Shown here: in pieces, positions 1 to 8,369 of the stretch | Layout: each line of letters opens with the position of its first letter | How positions within the stretch are numbered: position 1 is the first letter of the stretch | Origin: an uncultured Ruminiclostridium sp. | GTDB lineage: Bacteria > Bacillota > Clostridia > Oscillospirales > Ruminococcaceae | Assembly (NCBI GenBank): GCA_910588335.1 | Contig: CAJUQV010000002.1 | Location: forward strand, 124,001-188,000 | Reading direction: 5' to 3' | Length of the DNA: 64,000 bases | Notes under the pieces: model-generated | The model's database searches: none | Told to the model about the DNA's origin: nothing | The model's input: only the letters and a program-made list of their open reading frames with translations | Translations under genes and position numbers: made by a program

Positions 1-628
1 TCTTTCCGCCAGAGGAATTCCATGCGTAGGAATTCCCGGTACCATAGACAATGACATTTCCATGAGCGAATACACAATTGGATACGACACCGCTATGAAC
101 ACCGCCATGGAGCTTGTTGACAAACTTCGTGATACCTCTCAGTCTCACGATCGCTGCTCGGTGGTGGAAGTTATGGGAAGGCACGCCGGATTTATCGCCG
201 TTAATACGGGAATTGCCTGCGGTGCTACCTGTATAGTTGTTCCCGAAGTGCCTTGGACAATTGAGGCGGTTTGTGACAAAATAAAACAAACACGTGAAAC
301 CGGTAAGCATCATTTTATAGTAGTGGTTTCCGAGGGTGTGGGAAATTCCGCCGAGATTGCAAAACAAATAGAGATGCACACCGGGGTTGAAAGCCGCGCA
401 ACCATTTTAGGTCACGTTCAGCGCGGAGGTTCTCCGACAATTCGTGACAGAGTTGCCGCAAGTCAGCTTGGGTACTACGCAGTTCAGCTTCTGGCGGACG
501 GCAAGGGCAACCGTGTGGTGGGTATTCAGAACAACGAGATAGTTGATTATGATATCCAAGAAGCTCTTTCAATGAAAAAGTCTTTTGAAAACGAACTTTA
601 CAGGATATCGGATGAAATCAGCTTCTGA
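1..628 (+). CDS. pfkA: ATP-dependent 6-phosphofructokinase, 3' part
   Basis: C-terminal 208 residues of phosphofructokinase, which phosphorylates fructose 6-phosphate in glycolysis. The frame is open from base 2, before the first ATG at 62, and this upstream part reads GIPCVGIPGTIDND, the family's substrate loop with the catalytic Asp. The Gly in PGTIDND is typical of ATP-using enzymes. Further matches are EVMGRHAGFIA, the VPEVP strand and GHVQRGGSPT. The start lies outside the window, so the ATG at 62 is internal. A second, different PFK is encoded at 48007-49092. A weak hairpin (attccctaaagggat) follows the stop codon. Confidence 0.95.
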   Translation, partial: LSARGIPCVGIPGTIDNDISMSEYTIGYDTAMNTAMELVDKLRDTSQSHDRCSVVEVMGRHAGFIAVNTGIACGATCIVVPEVPWTIEAVCDKIKQTRETGKHHFIVVVSEGVGNSAEIAKQIEMHTGVESRATILGHVQRGGSPTIRDRVAASQLGYYAVQLLADGKGNRVVGIQNNEIVDYDIQEALSMKKSFENELYRISDEISF

Positions 629-678
629 TAAACAGCTTTAACGCAAAAAATAATTCCCTAAAGGGATTTATATAGAAA

Positions 679-793
679 ACAGAGTAGAAAATCGAGCGTT
701 AAGTGCTCTGCGGACGGAGAGTTGCCGCAGGGACGAAAAGACTTCGTTGTTTACAACATCGTCTTGCGGTTCGTTTTTCGCATCTCGCTGTGC
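679..793 (+). promoter_or_regulatory. Candidate tetrahydrofolate (THF-I) riboswitch aptamer
   Basis: The 324-base gap before the folT-like gene contains, in order, the conserved THF-riboswitch segments as I recall them: AGAGTAG at 681-687, GCGTTAAGTG at 696-705, ACGAA at 733-737 and GCGGT at 766-770, with pairing CTCTGCGG/CCGCAGG (706-731) and ACAG/CTGT closing the ends. THF aptamers usually precede folT in Clostridia, and the downstream gene fits FolT. Bases 800-952 would hold the expression platform: gaaagaac (863-870) can pair with gttctttc, and gcgcatttt (838-846) with aaaatgcg. No covariance search was run. Confidence 0.8.
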
Positions 794-952
794 ATAAAAT
801 CGAATAGGTAAGCCATACTTGCCGCTTTTATGTATTAGCGCATTTTGAAATGGAGGATAAGTTTGAAAGAACTTAAAAAAATGCGTTCTTTCGGACACGT
901 CGTGTTTGCGTTTTTGCGCTGACGCTCCAAAAAGGAAAGGTGGATTATAAGT

Positions 953-1549
953 ATGGCTTTTTTTAAAGGTTTTAAACGCTCTCTTTCCGAACTGCGCAAT
1001 ATCCGCTGCATTGCCGCCGTGGGCGTGTTTATAGCGATTTTCGTAGTTCTTGACGGATTCGGCTCAATAAGGATAGGAGAATTTCTGAAGATAAACTTTG
1101 CTTATCTTGCATTAGCCGCAATCGGAATGCTTTTCGGTCCCACCGTGGGGCTTGTAGCGGGCTTTGCCTGTGATTTAGTCGGGTATCTGGTAAATCCCAT
1201 CGGCGGATTTCTGCCTTGGCTTGCGCTTATTACCGCGCTTGAAGGGATGATTTACGGGATATTTCTATATGATTTTGTGCCCGAAAAGTCTTTAAAGCAG
1301 TATTTGAAAATATTTGCCGCACGACTTGTGGTTGTTGTAATATGCAACCTGATACTCAATACATGGGCGCTGTACAGTTACGGATTTATAGGCGGAGCGG
1401 AGGAAAGCCTCTGGACTTTGATATATGCCCGAATAGGAACAAATGCGATTGGTTATGCCGCTGCAATGTTTCTGATGCCGGCTGTGTTGATTCCGGTTAA
1501 ATTGGCGTACAGAAGATTTTTGAGCGGTAACGGGAGAGTAAAACGGTAA
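953..1549 (+). CDS. folT: ECF transporter S component, folate type (FolT-like)
   Basis: 198-residue integral membrane protein with about six hydrophobic segments, the size and layout of an ECF-transporter substrate-binding (S) subunit. The pattern FGPTVGLVAGFACDLVGYLVNPIGGFLPW in pieces (FGPTVGLVAG, DLVGYLV, GGFLPW) matches the FolT/ThiT-like superfamily. It would bind the vitamin outside the cell and work with a shared EcfA/A'/T energising module that is not encoded here. The THF-riboswitch-like leader upstream is the main reason for choosing folate. Start chosen at ATG 953 after AAAGGTGG. A rho-independent terminator follows. Confidence 0.82.
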   Translation: MAFFKGFKRSLSELRNIRCIAAVGVFIAIFVVLDGFGSIRIGEFLKINFAYLALAAIGMLFGPTVGLVAGFACDLVGYLVNPIGGFLPWLALITALEGMIYGIFLYDFVPEKSLKQYLKIFAARLVVVVICNLILNTWALYSYGFIGGAEESLWTLIYARIGTNAIGYAAAMFLMPAVLIPVKLAYRRFLSGNGRVKR

Positions 1550-1559
1550 TTTTATAAGT

Positions 1560-1601
1560 AAGCCGCCAAAGCTTTAATCGAGTTTGGCGGCTTGATTTTT
1601 T
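1560..1601 (+). terminator. Rho-independent terminator after folT
   Basis: Stem AAGCCGCCAAA / TTTGGCGGCTT with a 12-base loop, followed by GATTTTTTA. Confidence 0.88.
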
Positions 1602-1620
1602 ATGAAGGAAGGACAAAAAA

Positions 1621-2418
1621 ATGAGAAAATTAGGATTTCTCGGCGCGGGAAATATGGGAAGCGCCATCATTAAAGGTATAGTGAAGAGTGGACTTAAAGT
1701 TGAGCTATTTGCTTACGACAAAGATACGGAAAAGCTTGAGGATATAAAAAAATACGGTGTTAAGCCTTGCGAAAGCGAAACGGAGCTTGCGGGAAAATGC
1801 GGCTATATTTTGTTGGCGGTAAAACCGCAGGTTTTGGGCGAGGTTCTGGATAAGTTAAAGGGAACTGTTGACGAAAGGCACGTATTTATAAGCATTTGCG
1901 CGGGGATAAGTTCGGAATTTATAAAAGCGCATACGTGCGGTGGAGCAAGAACTTCTATTGTAATGCCGAATACTCCAGCTATGCTCGGAGTCGGGGCAAG
2001 CGCAATAGCGCGTGACAAAGATATAAGTGACGAAGAATTCGAGTTTGCTAAAAAAGTAATAGGAAGCTGCGGTCTTGTAAAAGAGATTCCGATGGATAAA
2101 ATGAAAGAAATTATTTGCATTAACGGCAGCTCTCCCGCATTTATTTATCTTTTCGCCAAGGGCTTTGTGGATTATGCGGAAAATGTGGGGATAGACAGGA
2201 AAACGGCGCTGGAGTTATTTGCGCAGTCGCTGACAGGGAGCGCCAAGATGCTGACGGACAGCGGAATGAACGTAGACGAACTTATCAAACAGGTTAGCTC
2301 GCCGGGGGGAACTACGTTAGCCGGAATTGATAAGCTAAACGAGGGAAAGCTGACCGAGATCGTTATGGAAGCCTGCAGAGCCTGTACGAAGAGAGCGTAT
2401 GAACTGGCGGAAAAATAG
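1621..2418 (+). CDS. proC: Pyrroline-5-carboxylate reductase
   Basis: 265 residues. Catalyses the last step of proline synthesis, NAD(P)H-dependent reduction of 1-pyrroline-5-carboxylate. The N-terminal Rossmann nucleotide motif GFLGAGNMGSA is at residues 5-15, the internal VMPNTPAMLG segment is the family's conserved loop, and SSPGGTTLAGI near the C-terminus is part of the dimeric active site. The length is usual for ProC. It starts 20 bases after the folT terminator with SD GAAGGAAGG, so it is probably its own transcript unit or reached by readthrough. Confidence 0.97.
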   Translation: MRKLGFLGAGNMGSAIIKGIVKSGLKVELFAYDKDTEKLEDIKKYGVKPCESETELAGKCGYILLAVKPQVLGEVLDKLKGTVDERHVFISICAGISSEFIKAHTCGGARTSIVMPNTPAMLGVGASAIARDKDISDEEFEFAKKVIGSCGLVKEIPMDKMKEIICINGSSPAFIYLFAKGFVDYAENVGIDRKTALELFAQSLTGSAKMLTDSGMNVDELIKQVSSPGGTTLAGIDKLNEGKLTEIVMEACRACTKRAYELAEK

Positions 2419-2423
2419 CCTAT

Positions 2424-3185
2424 TCATATTCCGAACAGCGACAATACGGGTATTATGTTCATATACATTCCCTCAAATCTGTATAATCCCGCGCAATCCT
2501 CTTTTTCGGTCAGATATCCGATACGCTCCTTTGAAACGCATTCGCTTACAATATCCTCCGAAAAACCGCTGTTTTCACTTATTTCTTTTAGAGAAGCATA
2601 TTTGTTTTCATCATAAACCGTAAGCTTATATAGAGAATCAGAAATTCTGAGATTGAGGGGTACTGAAAAAGCCTTTATAATTTCGCTTATCCGTTTTATA
2701 TCGGCGTTTGTTAGCTCATATACGTTATTGTCGGAAAAAAATACGGAACTTTTCTTCATTGTTGTGGTGATACTCGGCTCATAATAAGAGGAATATCCCC
2801 ATTCCGATTTTTCTATATGCTTCATCGCCTCTTCAGAGTTAAAGGACGGGTTGATACAGTCTGATAAAATCAGCATATGAAGTATTGCCGCAGCTTTGAA
2901 TGCCATATTTCCTTTATCCTTATCTGAAAATGTGCCGAAGCTTTTTTTGAGCTGTGTTATAAAATCTTCTTGTTTTACGGCGATTTCTTTTCCGAAAAGC
3001 GTGTCGATGGAAATATTGAAAAGCTCAGCAATTTTCGGTAGCAGCTGTATATCGGGACAGCATATGTTGTTTTCCCATTTTGATACTGCTTGGTTAGTAA
3101 CGCCCAATTGGGCTGCCAAATCGTCCTGAGTGATGTTCATTTGCTTTCTGAAAAAGGTTATCTGCTCGTTTATTTTAATTTCCAT
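2424..3185 (-). CDS. XRE-family transcriptional regulator
   Basis: 253 residues. The N-terminal helix-turn-helix (about 5-60; LAAQLGVTNQAVSKWENN) is of the Xre/HTH_3 type that binds palindromic operators. The remaining 190 residues have no recognised motif and may be a sensing or dimerisation domain. It is divergent from the GNAT-hisA-hisF transcript, and a 14-bp palindrome lies between the two promoters, so it may control the GNAT gene or itself. SD aaaGGATat precedes the ATG. The ligand is unknown. Confidence 0.85.
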   Translation of the reverse strand: MEIKINEQITFFRKQMNITQDDLAAQLGVTNQAVSKWENNICCPDIQLLPKIAELFNISIDTLFGKEIAVKQEDFITQLKKSFGTFSDKDKGNMAFKAAAILHMLILSDCINPSFNSEEAMKHIEKSEWGYSSYYEPSITTTMKKSSVFFSDNNVYELTNADIKRISEIIKAFSVPLNLRISDSLYKLTVYDENKYASLKEISENSGFSEDIVSECVSKERIGYLTEKEDCAGLYRFEGMYMNIIPVLSLFGI

Positions 3186-3226
3186 GGTTAAATATCCTTT
3201 CAGGTTTGTTTTGTGATCACATTTTC

Positions 3227-3255
3227 ATTATACAGATTTTGCTTATAAAAATCAA
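3227..3255 (-). promoter_or_regulatory. Sigma-A promoter of the XRE regulator gene
   Basis: On the minus strand: -35 TTGATT (3250-3255), 17-base spacer, -10 TATAAT (3227-3232), about 40 bases upstream of the start codon. Confidence 0.8.
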
Positions 3256-3278
3256 TAACTTGTTGGTTTGACGCCGTT

Positions 3279-3309
3279 ATTTTCCTCCAACCGTAGGTTG
3301 GAGGAAAAT
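3279..3309. repeat. Perfect palindrome in the divergent promoter region
   Basis: ATTTTCCTCCAAC (3279-3291) is exactly repeated in reverse complement at 3297-3309, with a further C-G pair and a 3-base loop. It lies between the two divergent promoters, 13 bases upstream of the GNAT -35 box. It could be an operator for the XRE protein or an intrinsic terminator insulating the two genes. Confidence 0.75.
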
Positions 3310-3321
3310 ATTTTAATATAT

Positions 3322-3350
3322 TTGACACAAGAGTAAAAAGCTGATATAAT
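3322..3350 (+). promoter_or_regulatory. Sigma-A promoter of the GNAT-hisA-hisF transcript
   Basis: TTGACA (3322-3327), 17-base spacer, TATAAT (3345-3350): a full consensus match, 25 bases before the GNAT start codon. Confidence 0.9.
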
Positions 3351-3375
3351 ATAAGAATAATAAAGGAGAATACAT

Positions 3376-3912
3376 ATGATCGAATACAGGATTTTGTCTT
3401 ACAGCGATATAGAAAAAAAGCTGTTTAACAATTTTACTCGTCGTCAGGAGGTTAACGACTGTTGGCGCAGAGTAAACGGAGAGTGGGTAATAAAAAGCGA
3501 TCCTTTTATTGATGATTGGAGCGACTCTGATTATGATCTGTTGGTGAAATGTCTCAAAAATACCGTTAAAACGGGCGGTTTTGTTATGGGAGCATTTTGT
3601 GCGGGTGCTTTAAAGGGCTTTGTTTCGGTTGAATCGGAGATATTCGGCGGAAATAACGAGTATATGGATCTTACGAGTATTCATGTTTCTGAAGATAAGC
3701 GGGGCTTGGGTATAGGAAAAACGCTTTTTGCCGCCGCAAGGGAATTCGCTTCCTCCAAAGGTGCGAAAAAGCTTTATATATCGGCGCATTCCGCCGTTGA
3801 AAGTCAGGCTTTTTATAAAAAAATGGGCTGTACCGAAGCTAAAGAGTATAGTAAAGCTCATGTGGAAAAAGAGCCTTTCGATTGCCAGTTGGAATGTAAT
3901 TTAGTGATTTAA
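3376..3912 (+). CDS. GNAT-family N-acetyltransferase
   Basis: 178 residues. Acetyl-CoA-dependent acyltransferase fold: the strand LTSIHVSEDKRGLGIGKTL contains the acetyl-CoA pyrophosphate loop (RGLGIGKT), followed by AREFASSKGAKKLYISAHSA and the C-terminal AFYKKMGCTEAKEYS. The acceptor substrate cannot be told; the N-terminal 60 residues are divergent. It sits directly behind a consensus promoter and 24 bases before hisA, so it is the first gene of that operon. Confidence 0.85.
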   Translation: MIEYRILSYSDIEKKLFNNFTRRQEVNDCWRRVNGEWVIKSDPFIDDWSDSDYDLLVKCLKNTVKTGGFVMGAFCAGALKGFVSVESEIFGGNNEYMDLTSIHVSEDKRGLGIGKTLFAAAREFASSKGAKKLYISAHSAVESQAFYKKMGCTEAKEYSKAHVEKEPFDCQLECNLVI

Positions 3913-3936
3913 AAGAATAATAAAGGAAAAAATATT

Positions 3937-4662
3937 ATGATAATTTTACCTGCGATAGATATAAAAGACGGTAATTGTGTAAGACTTTTAAAGGGTGACT
4001 TTGCTACCGTACATAAAGTGGCGGAAGATTATATGGAAACTGCAAAAAGTTTTGAAAGAGCCGGTGCAAGCTGGATACATATGGTTGATCTGGACGGAGC
4101 AAAGGAAGGAAAGACCGTAAACGCCGATATTTATCTTAACGTTGCCAAAAATACGAATTTAAGGGTAGAAGTTGGCGGTGGAATACGCAGTCTTGACGCC
4201 GTAGAATACTATGTTTCAAACGGAATTTCAAGGGTCATTTTAGGCTCTGTCGCCCTTAAAAAACCGCAGATTGTAATGGACGCAGTTAAAGAGTACGGAG
4301 AAAAAATTGCCGTGGGAATTGACGCAAAAAACGGTATCGTTGCGTCAGAGGGATGGCTTGAAAGTTCTGAGGTTGATTATATTGATCTGTCTTTGGAGAT
4401 GATAAGAGCGGGCGTTAAAAATATTATTTTTACCGATATCTCAAAGGACGGCACTCTGTCCGGCGTCAATACCCAGCAGCTTTCCGCGCTTAAAGCCGCA
4501 GCGGGAGATAAGTGCGGCATTATCGCCAGCGGAGGAGTTCACGATATAAACGATATAAAGGTTTGCAAAAAAATGGGACTTTACGGCGCAATCTGCGGAA
4601 AATCCCTTTACAGCGGAACCTTGAATTTAAGAGAAGCGATTGAGATCGGTGAAACGCAATAA
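3937..4662 (+). CDS. hisA: ProFAR isomerase (HisA)
   Basis: 241 residues, (beta/alpha)8 barrel enzyme of histidine synthesis that isomerises the aminoaldose ProFAR to the aminoketose PRFAR. The two general acid/base Asp residues are visible at D8 (LPAIDIKDG) and D129 (VGIDAKNG). The phosphate-binding glycines are VGGGIRS and ASGGV. 24 bases after the GNAT gene and 17 bases before hisF, hence one operon. SD AAAGGAAA. Confidence 0.96.
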   Translation: MIILPAIDIKDGNCVRLLKGDFATVHKVAEDYMETAKSFERAGASWIHMVDLDGAKEGKTVNADIYLNVAKNTNLRVEVGGGIRSLDAVEYYVSNGISRVILGSVALKKPQIVMDAVKEYGEKIAVGIDAKNGIVASEGWLESSEVDYIDLSLEMIRAGVKNIIFTDISKDGTLSGVNTQQLSALKAAAGDKCGIIASGGVHDINDIKVCKKMGLYGAICGKSLYSGTLNLREAIEIGETQ

Positions 4663-4679
4663 ACAGAAAGGTAAACAAA

Positions 4680-5435
4680 ATGCTTGCAAAAAGAATAATT
4701 CCATGCCTTGACGTAAGAAATGGGAAGGTGGTAAAAGGTGTAAATTTTGAAGGAATAAAAGAGGTAGGCGATCCGGTGGCATATGCCGAAGAATACAACC
4801 GTCAGGGCGCCGACGAGCTTGTGTTTTACGATATAACCGCTTCTGCTGAGGGAAGAGGGGTAATGCTCGATGTTGTTCGCGAGACAGCCAAGCGGGTATT
4901 CGTACCCCTTTGCGTAGGCGGCGGGATAGCCACGATAGATGACTTCCGAGATACCTTGAGGGCGGGAGCTGATAAAGTTTCTGTAAATTCTGGTGCGCTC
5001 GGCAATCCCGATATTATAAATGAAGCGGCTAAGATATTCGGCAGCCAGTGCGTAGTGGTTGGAATCGACGCCAAGCGCGATGACAAAGGCGGCTACACCG
5101 TATACAAAAACGGCGGCAGAGTGGATATGAAAATAGAACTGGGCGAGTGGGCAAAAGAAATACAGCGCAGAGGGGCGGGCGAAATCTGCCTTAACTCAAT
5201 GGATGCAGACGGCACACGCAAAGGTTTTGACAAGGAAATGCTGAAATATGTATGCGACAAGGTCACTATTCCCGTTATTGCCAGCGGTGGGGCGGGGAAG
5301 TTGTCGGACTTTTCCGATGTGCTTACGGAAACGGAAGCTTCGGCAGCTCTGGCGGCTTCGCTGTTCCATTTCGGAGAATTAACTGTGGGAGACGTAAAAA
5401 ACGATCTGAAAAGCCACGGCATTCCGGTAAGATAA
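4680..5435 (+). CDS. hisF: Imidazole glycerol phosphate synthase cyclase subunit (HisF)
   Basis: 251 residues. The cyclase half of IGP synthase, turning PRFAR plus ammonia (from HisH, not encoded here) into IGP and AICAR. Catalytic Asp at D11 ([14 protein letters not shown]) and D130 ([10 protein letters not shown]), phosphate-binding CVGGGI and ASGGAGK. It follows hisA by 17 bases. The other his genes in the window, hisI and hisE, lie 6.8 kb downstream after unrelated genes. Confidence 0.97.
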   Translation: MLAKRIIPCLDVRNGKVVKGVNFEGIKEVGDPVAYAEEYNRQGADELVFYDITASAEGRGVMLDVVRETAKRVFVPLCVGGGIATIDDFRDTLRAGADKVSVNSGALGNPDIINEAAKIFGSQCVVVGIDAKRDDKGGYTVYKNGGRVDMKIELGEWAKEIQRRGAGEICLNSMDADGTRKGFDKEMLKYVCDKVTIPVIASGGAGKLSDFSDVLTETEASAALAASLFHFGELTVGDVKNDLKSHGIPVR

Positions 5436-5463
5436 ACGCGAGATTTCAAAAAGGATAATTAGA

Positions 5464-6321
5464 ATGAAATATTATTTTGTCGATTACGAAAACGTACATT
5501 CCGAGGGCTTTATAGGTATAGACGGCATAGCTAAAAACGATACTTTGTATTTGATGTACACCGAGCAATGCAAGACCTTTTCTCTTGAAGTGCTTGAAAA
5601 AATAATCAGGCGTAAGATCAATTTTGAAGTGTATAAGGTAGGATCAGGAAGCAAAAACGCCCTTGATTTTCAGCTTTCTTCCTTTATGGGCTATATTATA
5701 GCAAAAAATGAGGACAAAGAGTGCATCTTTTATATTGTTTCAAAGGACACAGGTTTTGATCACTTGATTGATTTCTGGAGAAAAAAAGGCGTAAATGTTG
5801 AAAGGATATACAATTTTTCTCCTAACTCCAAAGGTGCAAAACCTAAGTCGGTAAAGTCTTTGCCTTCTTCTCAGCCAACGGTTTCTTTACCGTTTGTATC
5901 TTCCGCAAAACTTTCGTCTTCTGCGCAGAGTGGTTTATCTTCAAAATCCGCATCTCCCACTCAAAATTCGCTTAATACCCGAATTATTCCTCCAACTCCC
6001 CCAATACCGTCTTCACAGCCCATAATATCCGCACAAGCCGTTTCGTCGGAAAAGAAGGAGCTTTCAGAAAAGCCTACCCAGACAAAAAAACAAGCAAGGG
6101 GTAGGGCAAAGAAAACCGATATAAATAAAGCCACCAAAGAAGAGCTTTTAGCTTATTTATCGGACGAAGAGTATTCCGACGTAATACTGGAAATAATTAA
6201 CAGCTACAAGTCAAAAGTTTCTATAAAAAACGCTCTGGATAAGCAATTCCGAGATTCGCAGAAAAGCAGCGTGATTTATAAAAAACTTAAATCTCTTTTT
6301 AAGGATAAGAAAAAAACTTGA
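5464..6321 (+). CDS. PIN-like domain protein
   Basis: 285 residues. The first 120 residues resemble the PIN/NYN nuclease fold: MKYYFVDYENV starts a strand ending in the acidic D7, with further acidic residues at D68 (NALDFQLS), D95 and D99 (VSKDTGFDH) that could bind metal. Residues about 120-200 are a Ser/Pro-rich linker. The last 80 residues are helical and Lys-rich, possibly nucleic-acid binding. RNase activity is inferred from the fold only. 28 bases after hisF, so probably cotranscribed. Confidence 0.65.
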   Translation: MKYYFVDYENVHSEGFIGIDGIAKNDTLYLMYTEQCKTFSLEVLEKIIRRKINFEVYKVGSGSKNALDFQLSSFMGYIIAKNEDKECIFYIVSKDTGFDHLIDFWRKKGVNVERIYNFSPNSKGAKPKSVKSLPSSQPTVSLPFVSSAKLSSSAQSGLSSKSASPTQNSLNTRIIPPTPPIPSSQPIISAQAVSSEKKELSEKPTQTKKQARGRAKKTDINKATKEELLAYLSDEEYSDVILEIINSYKSKVSIKNALDKQFRDSQKSSVIYKKLKSLFKDKKKT

Positions 6322-6335
6322 GGATTTGTTAAATC

Positions 6336-7016
6336 ATGAATAAAATTCACAGGATAAAATGCGGAAACGGAAATTGTTATATAATTGAAAACGAAAATAC
6401 GGGAGTATTGGTTGATACGGGAAAAATGGAATATCTGGACAAAGTAACCGACGCGTGCAGGCAATACAATACAAGGCTTATTATTCTGACTCACGCGCAT
6501 TTTGATCATGCCGAAAACGCAGCAGCAATATCTAAGGCATTGGCAATTCCCATAGCGATGAGTGAAAAGGACATTGATCTGATAAAGCAAAATTCAGCTC
6601 AAAAGCTTTTTGCGGAAACGTTTTTCGGGAAAATAGTGCTGTCCGTATCGCTGAAGGACTTTTCCTCCCGTCCGATATCGGAGTTTAATCCGGATATTCT
6701 GCTTAAGGACGGTGACTGTCTCACGGATTACGGGATTGACGCACGTATTGTCTCTTTGTCGGGGCATACGGAGGGTTCGATTGGGGTCGATGTGGAAAAA
6801 AGGGATTTAATTGTCGGCGACGCGCTTATGAATATGTTTTACCCTACGGTGTCAATGCTGTATCACGATAAGGGTAAGATGCTGGCGAGCGCCGAAAAAA
6901 TCGGAGAAATGGGGAAAAGAACAATATATTTCGGTCACGGAAGACCGCTGGCTAACAGACTGTGGATACAAAAAAATCGGAACAATCAATTGCATAATAA
7001 TATTAAAAATACTTGA
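6336..7016 (+). CDS. MBL-fold metallo-hydrolase
   Basis: 226 residues. Metallo-beta-lactamase fold hydrolase with the zinc motif THAHFDHAE (H53, H55, D57, H58), the later histidine in LSGHTEGSIG, the bridging Asp in VGDAL and the last histidine in YFGHGRPL. This arrangement is typical of the glyoxalase II-like small hydrolases; the substrate is unknown. It follows the PIN-like gene by 14 bases and overlaps the SD of the next gene. Confidence 0.88.
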   Translation: MNKIHRIKCGNGNCYIIENENTGVLVDTGKMEYLDKVTDACRQYNTRLIILTHAHFDHAENAAAISKALAIPIAMSEKDIDLIKQNSAQKLFAETFFGKIVLSVSLKDFSSRPISEFNPDILLKDGDCLTDYGIDARIVSLSGHTEGSIGVDVEKRDLIVGDALMNMFYPTVSMLYHDKGKMLASAEKIGEMGKRTIYFGHGRPLANRLWIQKNRNNQLHNNIKNT

Positions 7017-7030
7017 AGGGGAAATTCATA

Positions 7031-7291
7031 ATGTCCGAATTGACGTCTTTGACAAATATCGGTAAAGAAATGGCGAGTAAATTGATATCGGTAGGTATTG
7101 ACACTCCTGAAAAGCTTATTGAATCAGGCTCCAAGGAAGCATTTTTCAAGCTTAAGGAAAAATATCCTCAGGTTTGCTTGGTGCATTTGTATACATTGGA
7201 AGGAGCGGTTTCAAATGTTGAATATAATAAGCTTTCAGAGGACAAGAAAAGGGAATTGAAGGAATTCAGCGATAAATTAAAAGGACGATAA
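7031..7291 (+). CDS. TfoX C-terminal-domain protein
   Basis: 86 residues. Helix-hairpin-helix-like TfoX/Sxy C-terminal domain: SLTNIGKEMASKLISVGIDTPEKL, followed by a short helical tail. Stand-alone TfoX_C proteins are common in Firmicutes and their role is not established; the competence role belongs to the full-length Sxy proteins. Start placed at ATG 7031, which has SD GAAGGGGAA at the right distance; the in-frame ATG at 7013 does not. Confidence 0.78.
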   Translation: MSELTSLTNIGKEMASKLISVGIDTPEKLIESGSKEAFFKLKEKYPQVCLVHLYTLEGAVSNVEYNKLSEDKKRELKEFSDKLKGR

Positions 7292-7295
7292 GTTA

Positions 7296-7994
7296 ATGAA
7301 TAATATAATAAAACAATGGAATGACGCCGCGTTAAAATATACTTGGGCACAGGAAAATTCCGAATATGTGCAGATAAATAAAAATACTGTCAAAAGCAGG
7401 TTCCATTGTTTTAACGGCGAAAAAATATTGGATCTTGGCTGCGGCTACGGATTTTATACGGATTATTTCGGAAGCATAGGCGCAAATGCGGTGGGTGTTG
7501 ACGGGTCGGAAAAAATGATTGAAATAGCTCGGAAGCAATATCCGCTGTCGGATTTTCGTATTATGGACATCACGAAGCCTTTGGAATTTGAAAAAAACAA
7601 TTTTGATATCGTGTTTTCCAATCAAGTTTTAATGGACGTGGAAAATATTGATTTTGTTCTTTCGGAATGTAAAAGAGTGCTGAAAAGCGGAGGACTTTTG
7701 TATTTTTCGATAGTTCATCCCGCCTTTTACGATGGCAAGTGGATTAAGGACGAAAACGGATATTGCCGTGCCAAAGCGATGGAAAAATATATTTCGCATT
7801 ATAGGTTTACAAATGATTTTTGGGGTGAAACGGAGCATTTTCACCGTCCATTATCCTATTATTTGAATGCCGCGGCAAAAAACGGATTTATGCTGAAAGA
7901 ATCAAATGAGCCCGTTTCATATGACGGTAAAAGAAAAAACAGCGATATTCCTCTGTTTTTCTTTGCCGAATATATAAAATTACATATGGAGTGA
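7296..7994 (+). CDS. Class I SAM-dependent methyltransferase
   Basis: 232 residues. Rossmann-type methyltransferase with motif I ILDLGCGYG at 44-52, the acidic ribose-binding residue in VGVDGSEKM, and motif IV FDIVFSNQVL. The post-core FWGETEHFHRPLSYYLNAA is like the small-molecule methyltransferases annotated 'domain 11/25'. The substrate is unknown. Four bases after the TfoX_C gene. Confidence 0.87.
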   Translation: MNNIIKQWNDAALKYTWAQENSEYVQINKNTVKSRFHCFNGEKILDLGCGYGFYTDYFGSIGANAVGVDGSEKMIEIARKQYPLSDFRIMDITKPLEFEKNNFDIVFSNQVLMDVENIDFVLSECKRVLKSGGLLYFSIVHPAFYDGKWIKDENGYCRAKAMEKYISHYRFTNDFWGETEHFHRPLSYYLNAAAKNGFMLKESNEPVSYDGKRKNSDIPLFFFAEYIKLHME

Positions 7995-7999
7995 AAAAT

Positions 8000-8362
8000 A
8001 TGAAATACATTAAAACAGAAAAAAATAACATATCCTTTGCTTTGATAGAAAGTGACGAGCCGGTAATAACGAACGTTCAATCCGCGCTTGACCTAATTGT
8101 GAACGCCTATTACGAAGCGGGAACCAAAAACATTGTAATTGATAAAAATCTTATTAACGAGGACTTTTTTGTACTAAGCACCGGTTTTGCGGGAGAGGTA
8201 CTGCAAAAATTCATAAATTATGGCAGCCGCATAGCGATATACGGGGATTATTCCGGATACACAAGCAAGCCGCTTAAGGATTTTATTTACGAGAGCAATA
8301 AGGGAAAGGACGTTTTCTTTGCTTCCTCAAAGGAAGAAGCAATTGAAATGCTTATACGGTAA
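8000..8362 (+). CDS. DUF4180-like protein
   Basis: 120 residues. Compact alpha/beta protein resembling the DUF4180 family (INEDFFVLSTGFAGEVLQKF, then RIAIYGDYSGY and FFASSKEEA). In the family it often occurs alone or fused to regulators, with no proven function. ATG 8000 is chosen because TGGAGTG lies at a normal SD distance; the GTG at 7991 would put the SD inside the start. Confidence 0.7.
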   Translation: MKYIKTEKNNISFALIESDEPVITNVQSALDLIVNAYYEAGTKNIVIDKNLINEDFFVLSTGFAGEVLQKFINYGSRIAIYGDYSGYTSKPLKDFIYESNKGKDVFFASSKEEAIEMLIR

Positions 8363-8369
8363 AACGATT

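Noticed and set aside
62..628. ATG at 62 as the start of pfkA
   Set aside because: The frame is open upstream to base 2 and that part encodes the conserved PGTIDND segment, so the gene begins before the window.
668..898. 76-codon minus-strand frame
   Set aside because: It overlaps the riboswitch-like leader of the folT-like gene and has no convincing SD or family.
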